Shown here in pieces: positions 15,001 to 21,640 of a stretch of 33,879 nt of DNA. The DNA lies in the IMG/VR virus record IMGVR_UViG_3300020478_000031, positions 1-33,879 of that record. The stretch is one strand, 5' to 3'. Both the position numbers and the translations under genes were made by a program. Below the pieces are notes generated by a model. That model saw nothing but the letters and a program-made list of their open reading frames with translations, was not told the DNA's origin and did not search any database. This DNA comes from a virus. Positions within the stretch are counted from its first letter, which is position 1, and each line of letters starts with the position of its first letter.

Positions 15001-18000
15001 TAACAATCAGAACCCAAGAATGTGGTCTGATGAGGTTACTACTAATCCTAACATTAGACTTGAATACTCTAATTCTAACTGGAAAGAGTGGGGTGTTATT
15101 GGTGCTGAAGCACTTAGAACAGAGACTGATGCTATTGGTGATTACAAACTTGGTGTTAACACAGTTGGTAGATCTGATAAGGCATCCTTCGAAACAAACT
15201 TCGTTGATGCTAAGACAGAACCACGTGCTAACTTAGATGTTGTTGGTACTGCATTCATCAGTGGTAAGAAGATCACTGATTATGCATCACATAACACAGA
15301 TGCTACTAGAACATATCAGGATCGTACTGATGCACTCATGGTTGGTGGAGATTCTGCCACACCAGAGAATGAAGCAACCTTACGTGTTTCTACTGCTAAC
15401 GGTGGACGTGTTGGTATCAATGTAACTAACACTGAATTAGATAGAGCATTAGTTGTTGATGGCACATCTAGATTTACAGATGATGCTAAGTTTGAAGAAG
15501 ACATCGAGATCAATGGTGGTGGTGGAACTAGTACTGCACAGGTTAGAACTACTATTACTACAGGAACGATTGAGTTCTTCCCAAGTCTATTTGTTGGAAC
15601 ATTAGACTTTGCACCTACTGCTGGTACAGTTCATGTTGCTAACGATAGCACTGCTGATCAATTCATTCGTGTAGGTAATGCTTCACTCCATAGTAATATA
15701 TGGATTGGTGCTACTCCTGATACTTCCACCAATATTTCTAAGATAGAGATAGGTGGTGCTTATAATAATAACGAATCATTATCATTCACACTTATAGGTA
15801 CTAAGTCATTCAAGACTAAGGGAGACTTCCAGTTAGGAACAGATAGAGGATTACTTGACACTGTTAAGTTAACATCTACTGCTGGAACTGTTGAGTTCTT
15901 CTCTGGTAGTTCTGCTACATCTAAACTTGACTTTGCTACCAACGCTGCTGAGATCACAATCGCTGGTAAGGGTGGTACTACAACAATTAGAAACAACCTA
16001 GTTGTTGATTCTGCTGCTAGATTTAACTCTGATATCACACTCTGTGGTGGATTTGCTTCTTACGCATTCACAGCATACAGAGCACAAATTGGATCTACTC
16101 CATTCTCTCATGCTAGTGGAGATCTTGGTAACAATGTATTCAACAGTAACGTTGACTTGATTGATGTACTAAGACTTGCAAGCACTGAGGATAATTATAA
16201 CGCAGTTGATACTGCTGGTACTGGTGATTGGGGTGGAACAGTATTCCAGAATGCAATCACACAGATTGCTGGAACTGTTGAACCTCTAACTCTACCAGCT
16301 CTAACTGGTGAGCAGTACTACTTACCACTTAAGAATCGTCCATACGATGCTAATGGTGTTCAGTACTTTAGTGAGCAGGATATACTACTCATTGATACTG
16401 ATGATTCAGGTGGTGTTAAGCATCCAGAATTTGTCAGGATTGTTTCTCTTCCAAGAATCAACGTTGCACCTTACTGGATCGTAGTTGAGAGACTACCATT
16501 TGGTACATACACTGCTAAGAGATCTGATCATAATGATACTACAGCAATCTTCAAGTGTATCGTTCAGTACAATGCTACTTGGACAACTACAACTTTAGAT
16601 GCTACAGGTGCTGAAGAAGATCTATACCTATCACAGTTTGGTGGATCTATTGCAATTGGTGACTATGTAATTGTTGATCGTGAAGATACCACTTCTAATG
16701 GTGTCTTTGATCAAGGTGAGATGTTCAAGGTCAAGACTCTTCTATCTCAGGTTGCTAAGAAACTATCCATTAAGAATGGTTGTGACACTGCTAATGAGGT
16801 AACAGTCTTTGAAGTTGACTCAACAAATGGTAATACTCAGTTGGGTACAGGTGGAACTACCGTTATCAATGGTCAATTGAGTCTCAATGGTACATGTTCT
16901 GCACCTTATACTAACTCCACTACTAATAAGAAGTTAACTATAACAAATGGTTCTGAGGTTACAACCTTCGAGGTTGACACTTGCACAGGTGACACAACTG
17001 TTGGTAACCATCACGGTACAGTCTTCATGCTTTCTGAGCAGTATGGTACTGCACCTGCTGCATATACTAAGGGTGTTGATGAAGTACACGTTTACAGACA
17101 TAATCCAATGTCTGTTATCTCTGGTGGTCCTGCAACACAGATTGCTACTGCTGTTGTACAAGCAACATCTAACATTGAAATTCAAGGTAACCTAACATCA
17201 TTCACTAAGGGTGATCTGGTTGCACTTTATACCACATCATCTATTGAAATCATTCAAATCACTGATGATCCTTACACAGGTTCAGGTGGTGAGTTGATAC
17301 TACCAACAGCATCTAATGCTGAGTATACCAATGGTGGTCGTGGAGTTGAAGGCACGAGTGCGATAGCATTCTCTATCGGTGCTAACGTTGTTAAGTTAGA
17401 CAAGTATGATAGAACTACCACACTCTTACATGATGTACCTGCAACACAGAATGACAGAGCAACAGAACTCAAGGCTAGAACACCTAACACAAGTGATGTT
17501 AGACTTGAGATCACACTTAAAGATGCTGATCTAATTGCTCCTAAACTTGATTATGTAACTCTGGTTAGAATAGGAACTGAATTCTTCCTACCTGATTCTG
17601 TTGATGGATCACTTGATGCATTCTATGCAATCAAGATGCCTAAGCAGATCAGAGAACCTAACGTTATTGGTACTACACCAGTTAAACTATTTGGTGGTGG
17701 ATCTACAACGATCAATCAAGATCTTGAGGTTATCAGTGGTAACGTCAGAATGTATGGTTCTGATGGTAAGACTCTGGTCATGTCCATCGCTAACGATGAT
17801 GGTCACTCAGGTGACGGATCACTTGAAGATCCTAAGACAGATACTGCTGGTCTTACACTTAAGGGTGCTGCTGCATTCTACGGTGATCTTAAGATCTACT
17901 ATGATAACTGTCAGATGCATGGAGTCTGTTCAACCGAGACTTCATTCAGAGTTACCAATAGAGAAGGTAACATCTTGATGGGTGAAACCTTCTATCAGAA

Positions 18001-18610
18001 AGGTAAGGTATTGTCAGTTGAATCAGCAATTGATCCAATATTCCATATAGATAACTTAGGTGCTGCTGGAGTTGGTGGAACTGAAGGTCCTAAAGACTTT
18101 AAGATCTATCAGAACAACGCTATTGACTCATTCGGTATCGAGAAATACTGGACTGCTGGTGGTGGTAGAAGACACACTTATGTTGCCTTCGATCCTACAA
18201 CAGGTCTTGGACAACAACAAGATAACCCACTACAAGTTAACCAGAACTATCTTATTAATGCATCTTCTGGAAGCAACATGGTTGTTTACCTACCAGAGAA
18301 TGCACAAACAGGTGACATGATTAGATTTGTTGAATTGAGTGGTAACCTCACATACAACACAAGTCTGATTATCAGAGCGAAGAAGATCAACAACATTGCT
18401 ACGAATATTCAAGGTGATGGATTTGGTTCAAGAATTGCTGCTGGTGCTGGTCAGACATTGAATACAGCATGGGATTCAGGTGAGTTAATTATCCAGACAC
18501 GCAACGCATCATTCGGTCTAGTTTATGCTGGTACTGTTGACGTTGAAGGTTCTGCTTCTGCACAAACTATTCCTCCTGCATTGAGAGGATGGTGGTTAAT
18601 CGAACTCTAA
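2..18610 (+). CDS. Giant phage virion structural / tail fibre protein (5' end outside window)
   Basis: This frame is open from the window edge for 6202 residues. The ATG at base 2 is probably internal, because it leads directly into compact conserved-looking sequence with no leader. Visible parts in order: a conserved region (about 1-400); alpha-helical modules with DARNL..NK and DC.DD..D motifs (about 427-590 and 3215-3565); about 25 beta-type repeats (about 592-3213); short Cys-containing helical modules (about 3570-3820); a long unrecognised region; a shaft-like region of G-T-[VI]-x-F strands (about 4760-5700); and a C-terminal domain ending ALRGWWLIEL. Established knowledge: T4-like cyanophages often carry one giant virion protein in the late region next to tail-collar genes. 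Role in tail or host adsorption is inferred from composition and neighbours. The next start follows 4 bases after the stop. The exact virion location cannot be told from sequence. Confidence 0.85.
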   Translation: MVIAQYTGVSLQKDDRAFIRYDEYSNTFNQASLADAFATVPYHTKGDAYWKDDWRNFHVRASEDAFIQCVSIFAVGFADHFLMESGGDMSITNSNSNFGNTSLHAIGHKGYAFAQDKGGYITDIVPPQIVNTTTGNIKKNAYYTIDIPATKNLNTASDQTKIYLGDDEGFNPETRLAASIDGFRIGSRSDEKLFVKLIPRTAGSSNIFSATLSPNGFKKFNATASILNPTGITINNKDLDAADLIEANKEFIAYEAYGYITNKYPYLLDREGIDIVKCRRDIGYLLDATIQDLRLGGNINTIQAAESYYVGNSLSYITSELTETLEGYDYARDLAIASIRNFTYLRTGAETVAGTAIVDIGDTSGVVQGMTVADYDPSQFTDNKLNSGATRPASPVIPDNTYVKRVVSSTEIELGQKATFSTKKVISDRNGDARNLLLSNKLFIAAEAFDRMVLDYPGYTSPQGYGPQDCRDDLVDIVEAIAENTAYGGNDEVWDAAYHYDSGAVQYISQKKDETIRAIEYARDMCIQIMRNEKSFIFGSHGLTQTYDNTVTYEPPEVVNDRNGDARNLILANKQLIAAESVERMLVRSSTAEYTPTDAEYDPATGDLTLDIASHGLLGPTSITASSAAYDPETGWLTVTSNAHGLAAGSKVKIEDNSLTLTCSMDNNASTHTYPRPTDPISDKWIDVVEADINTFSVDVGKSLLIGHDVTAATYAPATGLLTATIPNHALSEGQNVRIEDGAFTFTCDQDSHATQHVYPRSSDPAYQNSVKIVSDGSKHTVTGAGYNPDKGTIEFTLTNHGFSDGDKIRLDDDSLVFTCAMDNNATQHSYPRKSDPISGKWVTITNTTNNTFEAHVGTTGAVTYDITNANYDPVNGQLTVTVDGNHDIDVGENIRFATDALTFTCGMDGNSSNHTYPRVTDPAYNTGLEVIGVGGDYDISNANYNPSTGVLEFTVANHGLSNGELIKIAQESLTFTCGMDNNASEHKYPRASDPYSGDWLSVYDVQQNSFKVQIADAGANVEFTPTDATYDPATGDLELTVGAHNLSVGDGIVMDDGALSFTCTMDGNQVAQSYPRANLDKASGRSLPITAVDTGKFTLNVGSAGSNKFLTPTGATYNQNNGDMVLTVGQHGFRVGTDITLKDNSLTFTCDKDAGATQHSYPRPGTDPYAGKSIAITAVGSTQHTATNVDYTPSTGVMVVTVASHGFSPGDYIQVADNSITLTCDLDGNVSQKTYPRTNFDSLSNRWVPILSASTDTFTINVGSSTDNSVHTFVSASANGILKQDGTLTINVGFDADPANRYAHTFVSALTDAVEYKPQSAHTFVSALTNSIKNLPQSAHAFKRAADHAISKRGGDITVNVGKSPIVEFTPTNATYDPNTGLMELTIGSHSLTAGTSIKIDDDSLKFTCEMDGNYSTKSYPRSTDPVHDTSIEITAASATTITIDVGASPIVSHNVDDGSYNPATGEMTLKIGNHSLTVGESIKIADDGVTFSCTYGNVPHTFITGAANGITDDGSNNWTAASGTTYDPITGELVLEVGAHALNAASTHTVTDAVYNAATGAMVVTVANHGFSNGDRVKFAEGSISLNCAMDGNVSTKTYPRRSDPTFGKWLQISNVTQDSFSVDVGSSPLIQHTPTAANYNPTTGIMELTIGAHSLTVGTAVKIADNSLTFTCAEDNHATTHTYPRATDPFSDKSFAITDVTATTISVQVLSTIPSTNTTAHLFVSATANCVTSGGNYAHTFVSATASGLKKANSTITFAQDALTFTCDADNNATQHTYPRATDPFRNETLGLDSVTATTMTVFVGFSVGSQSAKSYPRSATETHTAAAGTTYDPATGILSVTTAAHNIKDGDYVQFATGAFTFTCMEDNNATQHTYPRVTDPVSSKWLKVSNVTSTTFEVQVLDVIPSTNTTAHLFVTGSTNGITSKVDRSYDQAIEITGVTADTITVNVGPSSKTTDVHTFVSALAGAVKSGGGYVHTFKSADAGAIKTGGNYLHTFVSATSGALISGGNYAHTFVSAVANGLTRYNDTVTLDVGTSSNTTAHTFVSAIPKAITTGGNYTHSFIDANPNGIKKSNDRVRIDYGALTFTCDMDNHGSSHAYPRISDPAYQEDLPVLTASTNQITVNIGKTTQGNLDVSDAAYNPASGDLTLTVGQHNLEPGQDVKIIGNSIKFSCNKDNNATDHAYPRPTDPAGTTSLPVKDVGSTHHSSTDASYNPATGELSLVVASHGFSDGDRIKIADGSLTFTCDMDNNATEHAYPRLKDPINGKWLSIYGSTTDSFKVNVGQAGASQSYTPTGADYQPATGNLVLTIPNHNIPNGKNITIAQNSLKFRCTMGDTSEIKTYPRLTDPIFTTGATAQAVSGDELVIQVGASPLVTHTPTGASFDPVTGQMTLIIGSHNISVGDSVKLADGAVTFTCAQDNNATNHAYPRTTIDSHNISDASYNPTTGILTLENSGHGIKQGDWVKVADNSLTFTCAQDSNGTNHTYPRTTDPISNKWVKVLAVTTDTFDIQVLDFAPSTNTTAHTFVSAVAGAVTQKRDKAYDSPVNVTAVAADSITLDVGRSSDTTQHLFVSGLADSVTSGGNYTHTFISADYGAVVADITENKFTPTGANYDPASGDLTLTIGAHSLAIGDGITIDDNSLTFKCQMDGEQSNKIYPRPASKALTPTTGTTYNPTTGIVSVTTTTDHGLMNGDFIRMNDGALTFSCGFNGATGSNAEKSYPRPSDPVSGQWIKVSNVSSNTFEFQCLAGTPSTNTDVHTFVSGVANSITRQTGSDWASSRSLNIIDRTANTITVNVGGAGDNQTWTPSAADYNSTTGEMILTIGQHGLREGANIILKDNSLTFTCSKDNNTSNHSYPRPGIDPFAGEKSITINEVGATLHSAAGASYIPETGVLSVTVNNHGFTSGDYIQIVDGSLVMTCDLDGNVSSKNYPRAGFDYPSGRWLKIQNVTTNSFDVNVGISSDTTNHTFVSAVANGIKRQNGTITVNIGASPLTNYTPTAASYNASTGDLVLTIGVHDLQNGEKIKLASDSLTFTCTKDNNATNHTYPRVTDPAYNADLEIKDATATTITVNVDVGAVADQYDHTFVSAATNAVIFNQRYTHTFVSSTTNAVHFEPQSPHTFVSAVANSIKHYPTANHTFVRAVANNIERETGTFTVNVGAAALADQYPHQFKSASAGAIQTGGAYFHKFVSAVTNSIHKVFTVAGNQQYHNQDCIDDVVDLLDAVADNIAYGGNDKTWDAAYSYKTGAHVAGEEEETNYVFEQAREMSAQALRNQKILVTGSHGLSQVFDKSITFNEADPPTDRFGDARNLVVANKLLIADEAYERMLVNHPGFVPPTGNPQDCKDDIVDFVEEVSYNLAYGGNDRVWEMTDLYVQGMVEEVAGEEEQTIQALNHARDLMIQIARNENIVTLGSHGRTQVRDTSITASAAAHVSNRHADAKNLILANVEFAAEIALGRMIAQYPSYTWGAGYSSTDCLDDLKDVVKVVAHNTGYGGNHRVWDAANLYVAGAHAAGSENETIFAFNAVRDIIKEIATNVDVTVGGHTALTQTKDTTITDGVSNGDCNVVLSAIDTLVTILTGTIQNPASLGSVTRTDSNGPCEDMRSAVGVLTKIVTDAIADPSTLSGKKHTVTTSSYNPATGALTLDIGAHSYSAGTSVHIVDNSLTFTCARDNNATQHTYPRTTDPVSTNDPTITGTTATTITVNVGVSPDTSVHTFVSSSEKIVVGGVTRTPSVGSCEDVRSTLNSLFKIVIDTVETPTSLDGVPRTISNGACQQVASTITTLFQIITGTINSASYLDSVERNPVPLGLEFGPSINANATSTNSYLYFQFIDGVYTTLTRTVDDTITQNTTYPQCVDQANAIRQYFSNISTVIQTGLGTVPRSEPSQLSTALASRATVWTLSQGAGSNPHDLETGTPVRLVPRPRYDTATSSYVDVDKRFIRLPNGFSTNQEYYVIAPARTTKPENYGISSTFNGTDQTKLMLASSKENAAAGIYLHSAEVEDIHPDVEIDLYQFVLDDNYDLHQYACVLDGVSNTNIRTDVPHIFDVPFSNITGHTVFFREREGGSLPLVGAAYASDSTVADSNGRLLGNKYFYARYQTEKVFTIHKTKSDSEQGVNPITYQPGIYDFNVFANKRESPMRFDPTFVNPNTAPVIYGKWYLQVENDNSTDQIIKRIREYADGIDKTNDSWFERVKDERPADDRLYRLRYVIPQYLKSVRDPLNGFTIKTRTDETRRLVPQKLLLKPVSGNVTKARFSNPVQSNEYIGYDKQDFINFSLNDEVAYDPYKKDLVGNTQFAKIITTQNYISMTIQSGRYVTQGADEFLELTVFEQGVTNPALLNTKFTTVKITAPQGGSFTPNKTQSVQSNRVEWAGNSSGYGYIHAIMNVPGTTTWHMILKDTVGKIDYDTIDNIRFSQGTAFADLLADADYGKSLVLKDLIKKGYPEYYYRQNGAGIYTITPGDIIEDDASIQYYVESVEDVGQIDDTFYIFNTQEIQKRIYGQQDGIYYLTAVRGNISPLPQGAGNLGNFRNFKFSQPISKLYPLNYKNDPLWYQQLDATLVDPPQTYSAADNYTHGLVRVNDFKGSLTQESVIDLLKNNAFGSNTYTQVSSSIDNRLRAQKGNAASGSEDRLIPIVGDSTVVADQRYYVELRRPSIARAGNHTFEYLGFGPGNYSTGLPQRQEVVLTEIQDFYAQSKKENGGIVFYTGLNSNGDLYIGNRKIDAITGEEVFLESATLQDSADDDETLGNLVTTFDTPVTFNEYITVNGGEAQDKRSTFNSPVLINVLGTVRNNPALVVSSFVDPAIDDGSLDRSAFVRNVETGGDIVIARNKISAAIFQFNSRRDGQAYKIQTHVVGAVPSNITPDQTGAFNASQIVQYGNAGTPGSGDFLLKGGSIGKTGSLGWIYSNYYTIIGNAVPESFAFNNTNVITLTWATLTNQQLGVTSASELRISGFSDPDFNGTWQVISNGFNPAANTLQFAIGATKNTVNNQNPRMWSDEVTTNPNIRLEYSNSNWKEWGVIGAEALRTETDAIGDYKLGVNTVGRSDKASFETNFVDAKTEPRANLDVVGTAFISGKKITDYASHNTDATRTYQDRTDALMVGGDSATPENEATLRVSTANGGRVGINVTNTELDRALVVDGTSRFTDDAKFEEDIEINGGGGTSTAQVRTTITTGTIEFFPSLFVGTLDFAPTAGTVHVANDSTADQFIRVGNASLHSNIWIGATPDTSTNISKIEIGGAYNNNESLSFTLIGTKSFKTKGDFQLGTDRGLLDTVKLTSTAGTVEFFSGSSATSKLDFATNAAEITIAGKGGTTTIRNNLVVDSAARFNSDITLCGGFASYAFTAYRAQIGSTPFSHASGDLGNNVFNSNVDLIDVLRLASTEDNYNAVDTAGTGDWGGTVFQNAITQIAGTVEPLTLPALTGEQYYLPLKNRPYDANGVQYFSEQDILLIDTDDSGGVKHPEFVRIVSLPRINVAPYWIVVERLPFGTYTAKRSDHNDTTAIFKCIVQYNATWTTTTLDATGAEEDLYLSQFGGSIAIGDYVIVDREDTTSNGVFDQGEMFKVKTLLSQVAKKLSIKNGCDTANEVTVFEVDSTNGNTQLGTGGTTVINGQLSLNGTCSAPYTNSTTNKKLTITNGSEVTTFEVDTCTGDTTVGNHHGTVFMLSEQYGTAPAAYTKGVDEVHVYRHNPMSVISGGPATQIATAVVQATSNIEIQGNLTSFTKGDLVALYTTSSIEIIQITDDPYTGSGGELILPTASNAEYTNGGRGVEGTSAIAFSIGANVVKLDKYDRTTTLLHDVPATQNDRATELKARTPNTSDVRLEITLKDADLIAPKLDYVTLVRIGTEFFLPDSVDGSLDAFYAIKMPKQIREPNVIGTTPVKLFGGGSTTINQDLEVISGNVRMYGSDGKTLVMSIANDDGHSGDGSLEDPKTDTAGLTLKGAAAFYGDLKIYYDNCQMHGVCSTETSFRVTNREGNILMGETFYQKGKVLSVESAIDPIFHIDNLGAAGVGGTEGPKDFKIYQNNAIDSFGIEKYWTAGGGRRHTYVAFDPTTGLGQQQDNPLQVNQNYLINASSGSNMVVYLPENAQTGDMIRFVELSGNLTYNTSLIIRAKKINNIATNIQGDGFGSRIAAGAGQTLNTAWDSGELIIQTRNASFGLVYAGTVDVEGSASAQTIPPALRGWWLIEL
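1280..1660 (+). repeat. Intact alpha-helical module, copy 1, in giant protein
   Basis: The encoded module starts with DARNLLLSNK, continues through an ERM/DRM-like helix and a short P-G-Y linker to DCRDDLVDIVEAIAEN, then AYGGNDEVWDAA, then a second helix (YARDMCIQIMRN) and a GSHGLTQ end. The same order recurs at 9924-10300 and 10322-10690, and as two separated halves at 1677-1765 and 9650-9915. It reads as a tandem structural domain; no function is known to me. Confidence 0.8.
1775..9640 (+). repeat. Array of about 25 diverged beta-type repeats in the giant protein
   Basis: Repeats of roughly 90-110 residues follow the pattern YDPATG.L.LTI..H.L..G..I.I.D.SLTFTC.MDNNAT.H.YPR..DP. They then run into a V.VG strand and often one or more H-T-F-V-S-A-x-x-N-[AG]-[IV] hairpin-like units. 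I count 25 YPR signatures and about 25 HTFVSA-type signatures by eye. Copies have diverged in protein and DNA, so this is old duplication, although short DNA blocks such as those encoding HTFVSA are almost identical between copies. Nearly every unit keeps one cysteine in F-T-C followed by Asp/Asn-rich residues. The alternating strand/turn composition suggests a beta-sandwich or beta-solenoid stalk; glycan or ion binding is only a guess. Confidence 0.88.
9650..10690 (+). repeat. Second half of a split helical module plus two intact copies
   Basis: The segment opens with the DCIDDVVDLLDAVADN half-module, whose missing first half lies before the beta array at 1677-1765. Two intact modules follow. 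One begins DARNLVVANK and contains DCKDDIVDFVEE, AYGGNDRVWE and GSHGRTQ. The other begins DAKNLILANV and contains DCLDDLKDVVKV, GYGGNHRVWDAA and GGHTALTQ. The regular order supports a tandem helical repeat domain. Confidence 0.8.
10907..11212 (+). repeat. Isolated 102-residue beta repeat inserted in a different helical module
   Basis: One unit of the large-array type stands alone here. It has YNPATGALTLDIGAH, SLTFTCARDNNAT, HTYPRTTDP and an HTFVSS end. Its flanks are a short helical module whose sister copies read ..SLGSVTRT.. and ..SLDGVPRT... Here the same site reads LSG, then the 102-residue unit, then VTRT. Removal would restore a normal module in frame. Confidence 0.8.
14280..17050 (+). 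other. Fibre-shaft-like region of the giant protein
   Basis: The encoded segment has recurring N-N-x-V-V-D-x-x-x-R-F-x-x-D-[IV] and G-T-V-E-F-F strand patterns, with G-G-T-T-T-I turns. It ends with two copies of a K-L-[ST]-I-x-N-G...T-x-F-E-V-D-[ST]..G-[ND]-T..G motif near 16760-17010. This is typical of trimeric phage fibre shafts. It precedes the C-terminal tip domain (about 18200-18610). Domain limits are approximate. Confidence 0.55.
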
Positions 18611-18614
18611 AGAT

Positions 18615-20276
18615 ATGACTGCACTCTACGACTCTATTAAAAGTATGAGAACTGCAAAGGTAGGAACTATCCTACCTTGGGGCGGTGATGGTGGTACAGG
18701 TTTCCTTGCTTCCAATATACCTAAAGGATGGATTGTATGTACAGGTCAAACAGTAAAGGCTTCTGACTATCCAATGTTAGCATCAATCATAGGTGATACC
18801 TATGGTGGTGACATGACTGATTCTAATGGAGATCATTATCCATTCCCTTATTATGGGTATGATAATGCTGAGTTTAGGTTACCTAACCTATCCAATAGAG
18901 TCATGTATGACATAGAGAATAGTAATCTTAATGATCCAACGTATCAATATGGTCAGAGTGATGCTCAAAGTATAGTTGGTGGTTTGATTAGTGATTATGG
19001 TGAGACAACACCAGTTACTACAACTTATGAAGCAACTGCTGATATTGATTTCACACTTAATATAGCTGGTAACTTATACTTTAAGTTCACTAACATATCT
19101 TTGTTTGCTCCTGATTTTATTGAGACAATATACACATTGAATCGTAAGCTAGGTATTAATCATACTCCTGCTCATGGTCACTCAGATAATATATTATCTA
19201 CCAACGTCAACCCAACAGGTGTAATGACGTTCAGAACAGATAGAGGTATGGAAATGACTGGCTCTGCTAGTGTTTATTGTTCTGATGATGGTCCTAATAA
19301 CTGTGCTCTTAAATCTGCTGAACCAACGGTATGGCAGAATGGTGCAACTTCTATCACATTCTATGGTGATGAAACTCATGAGCATACTCTACCACGTATG
19401 GACAGTTTCATGGAGTTCATAACAGACAGTTCTAATAAAGACTACTGGGGTCATACTCCTGCTGGTGAAGCGAACTGGCGTACTAATACTAATGATAGAG
19501 GATCTGGTCATGGTAGTACAACATACACACAAACAATTTTTAGTAGAGGAAATACAGATCAGATATTAGATGCTGTTCCTGTAGATACACATAAGACACC
19601 AAATCATACTGGTATGTTCCCAAGACCTATGGAGTTTAGGTCTAGACCAAACTACTTTGGATATGATACAGGATCACCATTAAGATCGGATGGTTTAGTA
19701 GACGATCCTGAGACTGCACCAGTGTTCACAGTTTCTGGTTGTATACTTGATGCCACTAATAAAATTATATTACCTAGTGGTACTGATCTTAGAAGAACTT
19801 ATGGTACTGCACCAGATCAATGGCAGCAATGGGATAGGATAACTCCACTGATGTATGTTACACCAGTTAATGTTGATGATAAGTATGATGTTGTAAGAGA
19901 AGGTACTTATATACAGACAATGGAAGCTGCTCAGGACGTTTCTGTTAATCCGACACCACAGTGGGAGATTACTCTCAACTCATCAACACTGGTGTCTGGT
20001 ACATTTGATTTGAAGTTTAGACATGGTGCATGGCCATGTTCAATGAATTTAGCTGCAGAAAATAAGGATCCAGTTCAATCATCTTATCGAGCACATAATC
20101 ATGGTAGTTTTGAGATACAACAGGGTATAGGATCCATGGCTGGACCTCCATCACATGTTGCTGACAACGCAGATGGTTCTGCATTACAGGCAGAAAGTTT
20201 AGAAAATGCACTAAATATTTCATGTGATACTACACAACCTTCGTTAACGATGACATTCATTATCAAGGCATTCTAA
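18615..20276 (+). CDS. Phage tail collar domain protein (tail fibre/adhesin paralogue 1)
   Basis: The protein has 553 residues. Residues about 17-97 form a tail collar domain: GTILPWGG, then IPKGWIVCTGQTV, DYPMLASIIGDTYGG and FRLPNLSNRV, the usual order of the collar family in T4 gp12-like and short tail fibre proteins. Downstream are HxH motifs at about 187-189 (HGH), 255-257 (HEH) and 494-496 (HNH). In T4 fibre tips such motifs bind metal; that role here is inference. The C-terminus ends in a hydrophobic FIIKAF tail shared in form with the next two proteins. The ATG is 4 bases after the giant gene stop, and the stop overlaps the next start as TAATG, so translation is probably coupled. Likely a virion component at the distal tail; the specific receptor is unknown. 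Confidence 0.85.
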   Translation: MTALYDSIKSMRTAKVGTILPWGGDGGTGFLASNIPKGWIVCTGQTVKASDYPMLASIIGDTYGGDMTDSNGDHYPFPYYGYDNAEFRLPNLSNRVMYDIENSNLNDPTYQYGQSDAQSIVGGLISDYGETTPVTTTYEATADIDFTLNIAGNLYFKFTNISLFAPDFIETIYTLNRKLGINHTPAHGHSDNILSTNVNPTGVMTFRTDRGMEMTGSASVYCSDDGPNNCALKSAEPTVWQNGATSITFYGDETHEHTLPRMDSFMEFITDSSNKDYWGHTPAGEANWRTNTNDRGSGHGSTTYTQTIFSRGNTDQILDAVPVDTHKTPNHTGMFPRPMEFRSRPNYFGYDTGSPLRSDGLVDDPETAPVFTVSGCILDATNKIILPSGTDLRRTYGTAPDQWQQWDRITPLMYVTPVNVDDKYDVVREGTYIQTMEAAQDVSVNPTPQWEITLNSSTLVSGTFDLKFRHGAWPCSMNLAAENKDPVQSSYRAHNHGSFEIQQGIGSMAGPPSHVADNADGSALQAESLENALNISCDTTQPSLTMTFIIKAF

Positions 20277-21640
20277 TGGCAGTATTCTACAGTAGAGAAA
20301 GAGCAAAATATGGTAATCTGACTGGTCAGGTAATTATATGGCCAGTAGAATATGAAGGATTGCCCGATGGTGCTATTAACGCAACAAATTTACCTGCTGG
20401 TTATTTGAAGTGTGATGGTACAAAGTATTATGCTGAAGATTATCCACAACTTGCTGCTATATGTGGAGTAGGAGCAAACTGTAAGTTTATCAGAAAGAAT
20501 CTTGATCTTACAGACTTTGATTCATTAACTGATTCACAGTTCATGGTTCCTGATCTTGGTTCTAAGTATCCTGAACCAACTTCAGGTGCTAACTCAGGAT
20601 TATATAATAATATAAGATTAAAGAACGCATTAGATAATGAAGTAAGTCGTTCAGGTATTGGTATTGAGGCAGTATCTGCCATTGGTACTAATGTTAGAAT
20701 TTCATATAGTGGATCTATTTCAGTACCAAGTCAAGAGATTGATATTAGAGGTAAACCCTCTTGGATATATGCTGGTGAAACACACCGTACAGATACTGAG
20801 GGTGTTGAAGAGAATACTATTCACCCACACTCACACTTCCACTCAGCAACAAGAGCAAGAAACTTAGCTACTAATGAGACTAGTACTAATGCTCCAATGA
20901 CTATGGGACAACTTGGTAGAAGAAATGCTTCTACTATTCCTATTCAGGATTGGTTAGATGAAACTACTAACAGTAGTGGAACTCCAGGTTCAGGACAACG
21001 ACCTTGTATGGCTATAGATAAATGGTCTCCAGGTTCAGGTGGTGGTGCAACATCAACACAAGGTCCACAGGGTACTATCTATTGGGGTCACTGCATCTAT
21101 GGTGCTGGTGATCAATACACATATAACTGTATTAATAACTCATCATTTGATTTAGATAGAGGATCAATGGATGGTTCTGTTGATGATAATAATATTGCAC
21201 GTTATAGAAACAACTTGCAATTACTTTTCTACTGTACTGAATTTGGTGGTGCTGTTGCTAGTGGATCTATGTTAACAGTTCCTGCAACTTATATTCAAGG
21301 TGCTGCTGGTGTACCTGAAGATTTTCTTGGTAATAGTTTATATGATGTACTACCACTACAAACAAATGATTCAGTAGGTGTTGGTCGTGCAACAGCTGAC
21401 CTAGAGAATACCACAACAGACACGGTAGAATTACCACGTGAAGGTGGAACCGATCCAACTATGCATAATCATCGTATTGATATAGACAAAGGGGATCACA
21501 ACTATCAGGTTAAGACAAATGCTATTGTTATTCCACCTGAAAACTTAGAAACTACCATGACTATTGGAGAAGACAATTCAGTATCAATTGATTCTGCATG
21601 TGCTCCTTTTGTTGTTATGGAATATTTAATTAAGATCTAA
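20276..21640 (+). CDS. Phage tail collar domain protein (paralogue 2)
   Basis: The protein has 454 residues. A collar domain spans about 17-98: GQVIIWPV, NLPAGYLKCDGTKY, YPQLAAICG and FMVPDLGSKY. A histidine cluster (HPHSHFH, near residue 185) resembles metal-binding fibre-tip motifs. The end reads FVVMEYLIKI, parallel to the ends of both neighbouring paralogues. Start and stop both overlap the neighbours in TAATG form. The protein is shorter than its neighbours and has no glycine-rich region. The role as a tail-fibre or adhesin subunit follows from the domain and context; stoichiometry and partner are unknown. Confidence 0.83.
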   Translation: MAVFYSRERAKYGNLTGQVIIWPVEYEGLPDGAINATNLPAGYLKCDGTKYYAEDYPQLAAICGVGANCKFIRKNLDLTDFDSLTDSQFMVPDLGSKYPEPTSGANSGLYNNIRLKNALDNEVSRSGIGIEAVSAIGTNVRISYSGSISVPSQEIDIRGKPSWIYAGETHRTDTEGVEENTIHPHSHFHSATRARNLATNETSTNAPMTMGQLGRRNASTIPIQDWLDETTNSSGTPGSGQRPCMAIDKWSPGSGGGATSTQGPQGTIYWGHCIYGAGDQYTYNCINNSSFDLDRGSMDGSVDDNNIARYRNNLQLLFYCTEFGGAVASGSMLTVPATYIQGAAGVPEDFLGNSLYDVLPLQTNDSVGVGRATADLENTTTDTVELPREGGTDPTMHNHRIDIDKGDHNYQVKTNAIVIPPENLETTMTIGEDNSVSIDSACAPFVVMEYLIKI